This document shows, piece by piece, positions 8,021 to 16,600 of a stretch of DNA of 19,649 nt (position 1 is its first letter; the number at the start of each line of letters is the position of its first letter). Origin of the DNA: Phycisphaerae bacterium (GTDB taxonomy: Bacteria; Planctomycetota; Phycisphaerae; UBA1845; UTPLA1). The stretch lies in NCBI GenBank assembly GCA_016935885.1, contig JAFGQA010000319.1:1-19649 (forward strand). The letters run 5' to 3'. Position numbers and translations under genes: made by a program. The notes beneath the pieces were generated by a model. That model was given only the letters and a program-made list of their open reading frames with translations. It was not told the DNA's origin and made no database searches.

Positions 8021-8053
8021 GCCGTCGGCCTATCGTTTGGGTCGGTAGGCCGA
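8009..8053. terminator. Overlapping alternative hairpins between convergent genes
   Basis: ATAGGCCG (8009-8016) pairs with CGGCCTAT (8026-8033), and TCGGCCTA (8025-8032) pairs with TAGGCCGA (8046-8053), all perfectly. The middle arm is shared, so only one hairpin can form at a time. It lies between the stop of copy B and the stop of the DUF1570 gene and fits a bidirectional terminator, though no T-run follows on either strand. Confidence 0.4.
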
Positions 8054-8080
8054 GGCCGACATGCCGGCTCGCTGTGACTC

Positions 8081-9259
8081 TCATGGGCGCGTTTGCGCCG
8101 CCTTTTTCATCCACTTGAGCCACCGGTTAGTCCACTTGCTGTCCAGTTCGCCAAAGGCCTTTTCGAACGTCGCGAGTTCCCTCTCCGGCGAACTCTCGTA
8201 GCCCTCCGTCCGCTCGTTAATCAATGTCAGGTATCTGCCAAGGCTTTTCCTTCTGGCATTCTTGAGGTAGTGAACGAGCGCCCAACTCTGCGTGGAGGCG
8301 ACGCCGCGATCGTCGTTGGCGGGCCCAGCGACGGTCGCGGGAGACGAAATGAGATCTTGCAGGGGCAGCAGCTTCTGCTGCTTCTCAAGGGAGCGAAACC
8401 TCTGGAACCTTGTGGAATCTTCGATAATGCCGTACTTCTTACTTTCGCCGGCACGTATCCTCGCGAACATCGCGCTTGTGCCTTCCACAAGCCAGCGCGG
8501 GTTGGCGGTTGGCACCCTGCTGTTGAGGAAACCATTGTTCCATACCACCTGAAGGCTTGCTTCTCGCTGAATGACCAAGACGTCTCGCTTGTCACCGATT
8601 TCCTGGGCGCGTTTGCCGAGAAGACGCGATCGCGGGTCGTTCGCTTGTCCGTGCCCAGCCTTCCTCCGGCTATCGGTGTTGTGAAAGTCGAAGAAGATGC
8701 CGACTCCAAGGTCATGGTAATATGCACCGTATTCCAGCGGGGCCAGCCGTTCTTTACCGAGTTTCTCCAGATAATCGCGGTGGTCTGCTTGTCCTGAGAA
8801 GTAGATGACAAGCAGCTTCTTCTCCGGCTTCTTGGCCTTGAGCCCAACCTCAGCCGTGTACGTCTGACATGAGCGATAGGTTCTTTCGAGCGTTTCACCG
8901 AAGTCTCGGACAGCCTCGGGGGAGGTGTCGTGCAATATCGCAAAATGCTCAGTTCGCACGAGCTCAAAACCTGAGCCAACATCGTCTCGCCATCGCTTCT
9001 CGTCTTCGCTGTTTGGCGGTAGCGGCGACAGATCCGCTTGGGGCCGGCGCTTCCTATTCCGACGCTTCTTGGCTGACTTCTTCTCTGTTTTGCGTCCGCG
9101 AGCTTCGTCCGACCGGCTTTTCTTCTCGTCGCGCTTCTTGGGTGGATCGTCTCCGCCACCCCAGGCGCGGACGGGGCACACAAGGCCACTTGAAACGCCC
9201 AGAAGCATGGCCAGCATGCAAGTGAGCCCCTGCGTTCTCAGAGTGGGATTTCCGTTCAT
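8081..9259 (-). CDS. Secreted DUF1570-type protein with degenerate metallopeptidase motif
   Basis: The ATG at 9259 is chosen because it is preceded by GGAGG and starts a signal peptide (1-32, ending CPVRA); 392 residues. A very basic linker at about 40-75 (KKRDEKKSR, KSAKKRRNRKRR) precedes the folded part. The DUF1570 pattern follows: 'GFELVRTEHFAILHDTSPEAV' style start (about 97-117), 'LLVIYFSG', 'RWLVEGTSAMFA' (255-266) and 'STQSWALVHYLKN'. Families of this kind usually carry an HExxH zinc site before the WLxEG helix; here the matching segment reads Q-REASLQ (231-237), so both His are replaced (Arg232, Leu236) and only Glu233 and Glu259 remain. It is probably a non-catalytic, exported, wall- or envelope-associated protein. 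It converges with copy B. Confidence 0.8.
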   Translation of the reverse strand: MNGNPTLRTQGLTCMLAMLLGVSSGLVCPVRAWGGGDDPPKKRDEKKSRSDEARGRKTEKKSAKKRRNRKRRPQADLSPLPPNSEDEKRWRDDVGSGFELVRTEHFAILHDTSPEAVRDFGETLERTYRSCQTYTAEVGLKAKKPEKKLLVIYFSGQADHRDYLEKLGKERLAPLEYGAYYHDLGVGIFFDFHNTDSRRKAGHGQANDPRSRLLGKRAQEIGDKRDVLVIQREASLQVVWNNGFLNSRVPTANPRWLVEGTSAMFARIRAGESKKYGIIEDSTRFQRFRSLEKQQKLLPLQDLISSPATVAGPANDDRGVASTQSWALVHYLKNARRKSLGRYLTLINERTEGYESSPERELATFEKAFGELDSKWTNRWLKWMKKAAQTRP

Positions 9260-9367
9260 GACGAAATGCCTCCGCCGCCGTCTTTGCGAGTCGTGCTTGA
9301 CCGGGATGCTCCGTTCGTCGAAGCTCAACCCGAGATTTCGCTTATGATCTCATGATCTTGCCCGGCT

Positions 9368-9384
9368 ACGCTGCCAGGCAGCGT
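9368..9384. repeat. 17-base palindrome
   Basis: ACGCTGCC-A-GGCAGCGT is a perfect inverted repeat with a one-base centre. It lies 28 bases past the stop of the small minus-strand frame at 9412 and 109 bases upstream of the DUF1570 start. It could be a dimer protein site or, with the inner pairs open, a short terminator hairpin. Confidence 0.35.
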
Positions 9385-9411
9385 TCGGCCATTGTACAGC
9401 GCCATGTTGCG

Positions 9412-9576
9412 CTACCACTTCTCCTGCGTTTTTTCCCTTCCGCGGGCTCCCAAGACATTCTCGCTTCGGGAATCGACCATTGGCAGCCCCCAGCCACGCC
9501 CCGTTTTCTCTGCCGTGCGCAGGGCATTCTCCTGAACGATCACAATCCGGCCAGTCTGAGCAACTCGTCGCGCCAT
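9412..9576 (-). CDS. Small hypothetical protein overlapping the upstream small frame
   Basis: 54 residues: MARRVAQTGRIVIVQ, then a charged middle with 'GRGWGLPMVDSRSENV', ending KTQEKW. The ATG at 9576 shares bases with the TGA of the upstream frame (TGATG arrangement), a classical translational-coupling geometry. There is no membrane segment, signal or recognised domain. The alternating hydrophobic start (RIVIVQ) and mixed charge look more protein-like than the opposite strand. It could equally be the continuation of one longer gene broken by a frameshift at the TGATG. Confidence 0.35.
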   Translation of the reverse strand: MARRVAQTGRIVIVQENALRTAEKTGRGWGLPMVDSRSENVLGARGREKTQEKW

Positions 9577-9782
9577 CATGAACGTGCCATGTCAGTCACG
9601 GCATACAGGTTGTCGATGCGCTCCAGGATGGCGGCGAACAGCTTTCGCGGGACCGGCACTTCGGCCATCTGGAAGAACACGTACTGCGAATGTACCACGA
9701 ACTGCCGTGGCCTAGCCAGGAAGGCGGCCCACTCAACGTGAGGTGGGCCGCCCGATGGACTCTGGTGGTGGCGTGCCTCCAT
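9576..9782 (-). CDS. Small hypothetical protein or gene remnant
   Basis: 68 residues. The core 'FLARPRQFVVHSQYVFFQMAEVPVPRKLFAAILERIDNL' pattern (about 21-59) is hydrophobic and well balanced, unlike the other short frames nearby, and contains a likely strand-strand-helix. It lies 44 bases after the stop of the dockerin gene at 9827 on the same strand. No clear ribosome site precedes the ATG at 9782, so the start is uncertain or the gene is a truncated remnant. It shows no recognised family. A transposase fragment was considered but cannot be supported from motifs. Confidence 0.35.
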   Translation of the reverse strand: MEARHHQSPSGGPPHVEWAAFLARPRQFVVHSQYVFFQMAEVPVPRKLFAAILERIDNLYAVTDMARS

Positions 9783-9826
9783 GTCCTTGCCGCGATGGTC
9801 GAGGGGACGATAGGGCCGCAGCTATG

Positions 9827-11500
9827 TCACTGCTTCATTGCTGGTACCTGCTGCTGGCGGGGCGTTAGGTTCCTCTTCATGAGGTCCTTCAGCGCCGACC
9901 GCGCATCGAGTTCGACTCCGACTTCTTCAGCCAGCGACATCAAATCACGAATCGATCCTATCCCATGCTGGTCCACGCGATGAAGGCACAGATTGCACCG
10001 CAACAGTTGGATGAAAGGACAGATGTCTTGGCAATCGACGGCACCGTCGCCATTGATGTCTGCTGCTGCGACATGGCATTCGAGATGGTCGAGGCCAACG
10101 AGTACGAGGATGAACCGAATCAGGTCGCGCCTGTTGACTTCACCATCGTTGTTCACATCGCCGACCTGATACGGACACTCACGGCTGATCGACTCACACT
10201 CGTCCGGCACGCCGTTCCAGTTGCAGTCCGACGAATGACCACAGCCGGGCGCGTCACAGGGACCATTAGGCGGGCCGCAGTCAATGTCGCACTCGTCAGG
10301 GATACCGTTGCCGTTGCAGTCACCCTGCTCGATGGGCAGGAGCGTGAGCCCACTGAACTCAACATCCGCGATAAACGCTGGATCAAGTTGCGCGTCGAGG
10401 TCCGCAATCTCGAAAAGCTCGTTCGTCGCGAGGTCGTATTCAAACACAGAATCGGGGCCAAATAGGCACACGAACGCAAGCCGGCCATTGTCCGATTCCA
10501 TCAGCCCCATTGGAGCATCAAGAAACACGTCGGTCCAACCGCTTGGAAGCGCCGTGGCCACTGTCTGGCAGGTGCCATCATCCTCCAACGCCTTACCGAC
10601 CAACAGCGTGCGGTCTCCGGTAACCGGGTCGACTTCGAGGATTCCTCCATTGTAGCTTCCATCCACAAGCCCGATTGCTTGACCGACGAAGATCCGACCG
10701 TCGATGACCGCTACCGAACGGGCCTGCAAGTTTGAAACCGGACCATCGCCACCCTCGTCGTCGCCCAGCATGACTGTTCCGGCCGGCTGCCCGCCGACAA
10801 CCAATGGTCGCTCGAACGGGTCGCACACCAAGCGGCTGAGAAAGGTCCGGTCGCCAGTCCACAGGTCTACCGTATATAGACCCGCCCCGGCCGACGGCGG
10901 AGCGTTGTTCCATTTCCATTCCACGACAAGCAGCGTGTTCTCGTCCAACTGGGCAAGGGCGCGCGGCAGCTTGAGAACAGGCCCGTCGCCCACGCCGCCG
11001 CCGGTGATCACGGTCGTCGTCCCGTCGCTCTGGGCATATCGGAGAATCATGCCGTCACTGTCGGCACCGGCCGACCAGTTGTCGGCGGTCGAGATGATTG
11101 TCCCGTCGGCGGAGAGGATCAGGTGTCCGAGCTCGTCCCACAGCGGACTGTCGGACCCGGGCAAAAGAACTCGGTCTCCGGACATCGGATCGATGCACGC
11201 CAAGCCGTAGCTCGGCGCCGACTGCCCGAACCGGGCTAGAATCGGGCAGTCGGCCGAAGTCGCCAGCGAACTGCGGAACGAGCCATCCAGAGGCAACCCA
11301 TTGCCGCGGACCACCCCCGACTGGTCGCGCAGCTCCAACCCAGAGACCAAACGGCGAATCCACCCGGTTGTCCGATCGATGGTATAGACGGTGCCATAAG
11401 ACCGGGAGATTACCAGGTAGTCGTTGGTGGTGGCATCAGCCAGAACCGGCGCCACACATCCCAGTACGACGCTCAGAAACACACCTTTATACCAAGCCAT
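9827..11500 (-). CDS. Large secreted propeller-like protein with Ca-binding motifs and dockerin-like domain
   Basis: The ATG at 11500 is chosen: AAGGAG lies 7 bases upstream and it starts a signal peptide (MAWYKGVFLSVVLGCVAPVLADA); an in-frame upstream extension to 11695 lacks these. 557 residues. Residues 25-390 are repeating beta segments ('GTVYTIDRTTGW', 'GLYTVDLWTGDRTFLS', 'GILEVDPVTGDRTLL', 'SVFEYDLATNELF'), consistent with a beta-propeller. Planctomycete-type Ca motifs DCNGNGIPDECDI (394-406) and DCNWNGVPDECE (425-436) follow, then a dockerin-like pair DVNNDGEVNRRDLIRFI (448-464) and DINGDGAVDCQDICPFI (482-498). About 55 further residues after the dockerin are unusual because such domains normally end the protein. 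Expected at the cell surface; ligand unknown. Confidence 0.85.
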   Translation of the reverse strand: MAWYKGVFLSVVLGCVAPVLADATTNDYLVISRSYGTVYTIDRTTGWIRRLVSGLELRDQSGVVRGNGLPLDGSFRSSLATSADCPILARFGQSAPSYGLACIDPMSGDRVLLPGSDSPLWDELGHLILSADGTIISTADNWSAGADSDGMILRYAQSDGTTTVITGGGVGDGPVLKLPRALAQLDENTLLVVEWKWNNAPPSAGAGLYTVDLWTGDRTFLSRLVCDPFERPLVVGGQPAGTVMLGDDEGGDGPVSNLQARSVAVIDGRIFVGQAIGLVDGSYNGGILEVDPVTGDRTLLVGKALEDDGTCQTVATALPSGWTDVFLDAPMGLMESDNGRLAFVCLFGPDSVFEYDLATNELFEIADLDAQLDPAFIADVEFSGLTLLPIEQGDCNGNGIPDECDIDCGPPNGPCDAPGCGHSSDCNWNGVPDECESISRECPYQVGDVNNDGEVNRRDLIRFILVLVGLDHLECHVAAADINGDGAVDCQDICPFIQLLRCNLCLHRVDQHGIGSIRDLMSLAEEVGVELDARSALKDLMKRNLTPRQQQVPAMKQ

Positions 11501-11816
11501 TTCCTTTCTCCTTTCATCAGACATTTCATAATAGGCCGCCGCCCGGCAACGCCGCCAAGCCACCTGGCGGTTATCACGTTTGTTGCCAACGTCCACGCGC
11601 GGGATCGACGCCTGTGATCCAGTTGCTAGCGTTGAACCACGCTCGTGACTTACGTTCCTCCAAGTATTTGCGCTGCGTACGAAACGGCCGCTCACCGGCA
11701 GTGACAGTGGTCCTCAGCACTTGGCCCGAACGGACAGGTGTACGCTGTGACATTACCCAGGCCGGGACGCCTTAAGACTGCCCCGGCCACGCGGGAATAA
11801 GGAACAGTACGGCCCT
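11501..11816. other. Intergenic region (316 bases) with a downstream hairpin
   Basis: It separates two minus-strand secreted-protein genes. At 11760-11788 GGCCGGG pairs perfectly with CCCGGCC around a 15-base loop, 29 bases after the stop at 11817, a fair terminator stem without a T-run. A TATTAT box on the minus strand near 11529-11534 could serve as a -10 for the gene starting at 11500, but no convincing -35 is seen. No gene is supported here. Confidence 0.4.
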
Positions 11817-13391
11817 CTAGCGGGGCCGGACGCGACTTTCGGCCGTTGCTTCTGCGGGCGCCTCGCCGCGGCGAACCAGCGTCGTGTCCGGCTCCGCCGG
11901 TGCCGACAGGAAACGGGCCAGTTTCTTCTCGATCTTCTCTCGCTCAGTCGCGATCATGTCCTCTCGCCGGCCTGACGCATGGCACGTGGGACACGGAAGA
12001 TGACCATGGCCTTTGCACACCGAGCACGGGCCGATGGATTCCTTCCTGCCCGTACCCTTGCATTCGGTACAAACCAGGGTGCCGCCCTTGCATTTGGGGC
12101 AGTCCAGCCGCGTTGAGCCGCCGCAGGTTGGGCAGGTCACCTCGATCCGCCGCTTCAGGATCCGATTATGGGAGTTCACCCACTTGAACACGGTGCCGCG
12201 GCCCTTGCATCGCGGACACACGATCGTGCCGGTGCCGTTACATTCCGGGCAGGGCCTACCGCCGGACCCGTTGCAGGCCTTGCACGTCCTCCATTCGACG
12301 CGCCGGCCTCGACCTTTACACGCATGACATGGAACCTCTCCCTTCCCAAGACAGTGGGCACAACCGGACTCGATTCCCTTGAGGACCTCCCGAATGGCAC
12401 TACGGCATTTCTTGTGCTGAAGCACAAGCTTGATCGATTGTGGATTCACTTTGAGAAACTCACCGAGACCGTCTAATGCCTCCAGTGGGTCCTTCTTGCA
12501 GCGACGCAGGAACTGCTCAATCGGTCTTCGTAGCTCGGCCTTGGTAAGGAGCCTCCCACCGCTACCTGGGAGCCCTGCCATCTCTTCAAGGTATGTTCGC
12601 CATGGGGCCTTCTCCAGCCGGCGAAGCCGAAGGTAGTAGTGAGCTGCGAGGGACTGCCCGTTGTGATCGAACAAGGCATGGACCGCCCACAGCGGGTCGG
12701 GAACCGGTGGCATGGATTCCACCGGATCGCGCGGGTTTGCTTCGCCATCGAACAAGCGCCCTGCGAGACCCTTCCCGTCTCGTGTTGCGCCGTCCGAAGC
12801 GGGCCCGTCGCCGCGGCCGGTATCACCGCTGCCGCCGGCTGCTTCGTTATTCTGCGTCGGCGGTGGGGGCTCGTCCTCGAAACCGACCTTGTCTCCCTGA
12901 CCCTTCGATGTGCCAATGGTGATCACGGTGTCCCGTATCGTCGGCGAGGCGCCGTCGCAGCGGATGGGCCCGCCGTTGGCGGCCCCGTCTGTGACAATGG
13001 TGAATCCGGCGACCACGGATTTTGAATCCTCCCCGCTATGAAAGCGGAAGGCGTAGTGCCGGTCCTGCTTACTGCCCCGACAGTCAATCACCGTCGCGGC
13101 CACGATCTCTGGATCATCCGGGTTTATGCTGCGAAGGACGATCGCCCTGCCCCGAAAGTCCAGGTCTCGGTTCCCCGGGCCGGCGTATCTTCCAGCACAT
13201 ACCAGCACCTCATCGCCGTCGGTCGCTGCATCGATGCCTCCCTGGATTGTCAGATAGTCACCGCTCCCGTCCCAGCAAACCGTGATCACGCTCCCGCTGG
13301 CTGGGAGAACGGCCAAGCCCCAGAGCCCCATGATGGCAATGGTCCACCAGGCTGCAATCACCGACGCTGTTTGGAACGTTCTGTCAGACAT
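11817..13391 (-). CDS. Secreted chimera: beta-helix-like segment plus DnaJ-type zinc-finger cysteine cluster
   Basis: The ATG at 13391 is chosen (AGGAG 6 bases upstream; an earlier ATG at 13409 encodes part of that site). 524 residues. A hydrophobic signal or anchor occupies about 12-33. Residues 35-160 read like the first coils of a right-handed beta-helix ('GDYLTIQGGIDAATDGDEV', 'IVLRSINPDDPEIV', 'VVAGFTIV'). A Gly/Asp/Pro-rich linker (about 160-225) and a helical region (235-340) follow. Then come ten CxxC motifs at 344, 355, 370, 381, 392, 420, 431, 441, 456 and 467, most as CxxCxGxG (CAHCLGKG, CHACKGRG, CNGTG, CKGHG), the DnaJ central zinc-finger signature. No J domain or substrate-binding C-terminus is present. 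The role is unknown; zinc binding and thiol or peptide binding outside the cytoplasm are reasonable guesses. Confidence 0.82.
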   Translation of the reverse strand: MSDRTFQTASVIAAWWTIAIMGLWGLAVLPASGSVITVCWDGSGDYLTIQGGIDAATDGDEVLVCAGRYAGPGNRDLDFRGRAIVLRSINPDDPEIVAATVIDCRGSKQDRHYAFRFHSGEDSKSVVAGFTIVTDGAANGGPIRCDGASPTIRDTVITIGTSKGQGDKVGFEDEPPPPTQNNEAAGGSGDTGRGDGPASDGATRDGKGLAGRLFDGEANPRDPVESMPPVPDPLWAVHALFDHNGQSLAAHYYLRLRRLEKAPWRTYLEEMAGLPGSGGRLLTKAELRRPIEQFLRRCKKDPLEALDGLGEFLKVNPQSIKLVLQHKKCRSAIREVLKGIESGCAHCLGKGEVPCHACKGRGRRVEWRTCKACNGSGGRPCPECNGTGTIVCPRCKGRGTVFKWVNSHNRILKRRIEVTCPTCGGSTRLDCPKCKGGTLVCTECKGTGRKESIGPCSVCKGHGHLPCPTCHASGRREDMIATEREKIEKKLARFLSAPAEPDTTLVRRGEAPAEATAESRVRPR

Positions 13392-13409
13392 GGCTTGCTC
13401 CTGCATCAT

Positions 13410-13665
13410 TTTGTCTTGGCTGTACCTGCGGTGGCGCGGAAGAGAAGATCATCCTGTCGGTACCGGCCTGCATCACGGGTCCGTCGGAACTCAACCCGGT
13501 AAGCGGCTGTGACGGCCCCGGCATGTCAGGACCTCGCCTCAGCTCAACCCAATTTCGGGCCAGGGGGCAGGATCTTTCACGTGGATCGCTATGGCGGAGG
13601 ATTTTTCGGAAGCGGGGGGCAAACGGCGGCGACGCTTGGGACGGTCCGACGCCGCCCGGGGGTGT
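13410..13665. other. Intergenic region between kinase and zinc-finger gene, with a hairpin
   Basis: 256 bases on the minus-strand path. GGCGGCG (13625-13631) pairs with CGCCGCC (13650-13656) about 10 bases past the kinase stop, a possible terminator stem followed by GTTTGCCCCC on the minus strand. A promoter for the gene at 13391 must lie in the remainder but no clear boxes were found. Confidence 0.35.
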
Positions 13666-16600
13666 TCAGCGCGTTGTGGATTGTGGATGCTGGCCCCTTG
13701 CGCTCGCATCGAGCGAGCGATTTCGGCTGGGTTGCTGCAAGGCCGCCGATCGCAACAGGACAAGATCAAGTGCGGCGTGACGGACCGATTCTGCCATCGA
13801 GGTGTCCTTGCGCAGGCGTGTCACGACCAACGACGCATTCTCCAATTCCTGCCAGAGACCATCGACGATCGGCTTGGCCTCGGCTCGTGCCGCCAGTGCC
13901 GCCTCGCGCTGGGCGTGACGGACTCGGTAGGGTTGGGTGTCCCAGATGCGCACGGTTCCATCCTGGGACGCGGAGGCCAGGCGCGTACCGTCCGGGCTGA
14001 AGTCCACGGAGCAGACATGGTTGCTGTGCCCGCGCAGGACCAGCAACTCCTCGGACGTCAAGGCGTCCCACACGCGCACAGCGCCGTCTCTGGCCCCCGA
14101 GGCCAATCGAGTACCGTCTGGATGGAATGCCACGGCCTGGACCCAGCCCATATGTCCACGCAGCACGCTCGCCAGCTTCCCGGTTGTAAGATCCCAAATG
14201 TGGACCGTCTGATCCCTCGATGGCGCGGCCAAACGGGTCCCGTCCGGGCTGAAGGCCGGAGGACCGTAGTATGACTCGAGGCCATCGAAGCTAGTGATCT
14301 CCTCGCTGGTAAGCGCGTCCAAGATATGCAGCGGATTGGCACCTGCTGCAAGGCGCTTGCCCTCCGGGCAGAACTTCACAGTGGACCATCGCTCGAGCCT
14401 TCTCGGCGTCACCAACTCCTGCCATGTCGTCACGCTCCAGATGCGAACCGTTCCACCCTTTGAGGCGGAGGCCAGGCGCAGTCCATCGGGGCTAAACGCC
14501 ACCGAGTTTATCCACCCGTCCCCGGGGGGGCACAGGACAACGGAGTGTTCCCCTGTGAGGGTGTTCCAAATTCGGATCGTGCCATCGCGTGAGCCAGAGG
14601 CCAAGAGCGCGCCCTTCGGTCCAAAAGCCACGGAATCTACGACATCCTCATGTCCGCACAACGCGGCGAGCTCATCGCCAGTCACGAGGTCCCAAATGCG
14701 AACGGCACCATCGCCGCCGGCCGTCGCCACGCGGCCTCCGTCCGGACTGAAGGCCACACACATGACGGGGAGCGGATGGTGCAGCCGCGTGAGCCAGAGG
14801 CCAAGCGAAGCATCCCAAATCCGAACGGTTCCGTCGGAGGCTGCCGACGCCAAGCGCGTTCGGTGCGGAGCCGTGTTCTCAGTTGTCGGAGCCCACGCGA
14901 CTTCATTGACGCAATCGGTGTGACCGAGCAGCGTGGTCAGAACCTCCCCACTGCCCGCGTCCCAGACACGGAGCGTCTGATCGGCACCGCCGGATGCGAT
15001 GCGAAGGCCATCAGGGCTGAACGCGACCGAGAAGACCCAGCCGGTGTGTCCCTCGAATCTGCGAAGCTCTTTGCCGTCCGCAACATTCCAGAGCCGGACG
15101 GTCCTGTCGCGCGAACCGGAGGCAATCTGACTGCCGTCGCCGGGATTGAAGGCCACGGACTCCACGATTCCGTCGACTGCTTGGGCAAAGCCACCGTGAC
15201 CGGTCAGGTATCTCACGAGTTGACTGGTGCGCACATCCCAAAGGCCCACATGGTTATCTTCCGATCCCGTGGCGATGAGAGCGCCGTCTGCGCTGAATGC
15301 AGCGGAGTTGATCCATTGCCCACGCCCTCCTCTCCAGTGGCGCAACAGCTTCCCGGTGGAGGAATCCCACAGTCGAATCAGTGCGTCTCTTCCTGCGGAG
15401 GCCAATATGGCACCGTCCGGGCTGAACACAACGGAGCCGATCCAGCTCGCATGTCCTCGCAACACGTGCACGGGCTCGCGTGTCGAGACATCCCAAATCC
15501 ACACGGCACCTTCCCCCGCTCCTGCCAAGCGCCTGCCATCTGGACTGAAAGCCACCGAGTCGATCCGCTCTCCCTCAAGCCCATCGAATCTGGCAAGCTC
15601 CATACCGGTGAGCGCATCCCAGATCCGAACGGTCTTGTCGCGCGAACCTGATGCGATGAAGACGCCGTCCGGGCTGAACGCGACGGAGTCAACGGTGCCC
15701 TCATGTCCTTCAATCACAACGAGACTGACGTCGGCCTGCGCGTTGAGGTAGCGCCATTCCCAATTGCGGAGCTGCCGGGGCGCTGCGTCCAGGTGGCGGC
15801 GCATCCGCCCGGCATCATCTCCGGACAAGGCTCCAGCGGCAGCGACGACGTTCCCGATGTAGGCATGGCACAACACATCGCGCTCGGCCTGCCGCGCCCG
15901 GGCCCGCTCCACATCGGCCTCGAAATACAAACCAGAGATCACAACGAGGCCTACCGCGAGCAGAATGACGAAGCTGGCTGCCACCACGACCGGCACGCGA
16001 TAGCGGCGAAGCGCCTTTCTGAGCACGTACAGCTTGCTGTCCCGTTTCGCCTCGATCGTGTCCCCGTCAAGGTAGCGGCCGATGTCGCGGGCCAGGTCGC
16101 CCGCCGTCTGGTAGCGCCGCTCGCGGTCCTTCGCCAACGCCTTTAGGACGATCGTCTCGACTTCGTCGTCGATCTCCCGAGAAATCGCGGAAGGCCTCCT
16201 CGGCTCGGCAGACGCGATGTTCGAAAGGGTCGCGTCAAGCGGGCCACAGACTTCGTAAGGCATCTCTCCGGTGAGCAGTTCGTACAGAATCACGCCCAGG
16301 GAATACACGTCGCTGCGGATATCCACGGCGCGGGTCTCGCCCCTGGCTTGCTCAGGCGACATGTAGGCCAGCGTGCCGATGACCTGGCCTTCTATCGAAA
16401 CCGTGGCGCGGCTGATCTCGGCTTTGCCCTCCTCTAGGTGTTTGGCCAAGCCGAAGTCCAGCAGGCGTGGCTGACCCTCTGCATCTACCAGAATGTTGGA
16501 CGGCTTCAGGTCTCGGTGAATGACCCCGCGTTGGTGGGCATAGTTGACGGCTTCGCAGATCGTCTGGAACCGTCGCAGGATATCGGAGACTGCGGGAAAA

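Noticed and set aside
9576..9782. Transposase fragment
   Set aside because: The composition is suggestive but no catalytic motif, terminal repeat or target duplication was found, so it is left as a hypothetical frame.
11501..11695. N-terminal extension of the propeller protein to 622 residues
   Set aside because: It would place 65 polar residues before a clear signal peptide that has its own ribosome site.
14650..15651. 333-codon plus-strand frame opposite the WD40 repeats
   Set aside because: Its repeated pattern mirrors the WD40 repeats on the real strand; no independent protein features.
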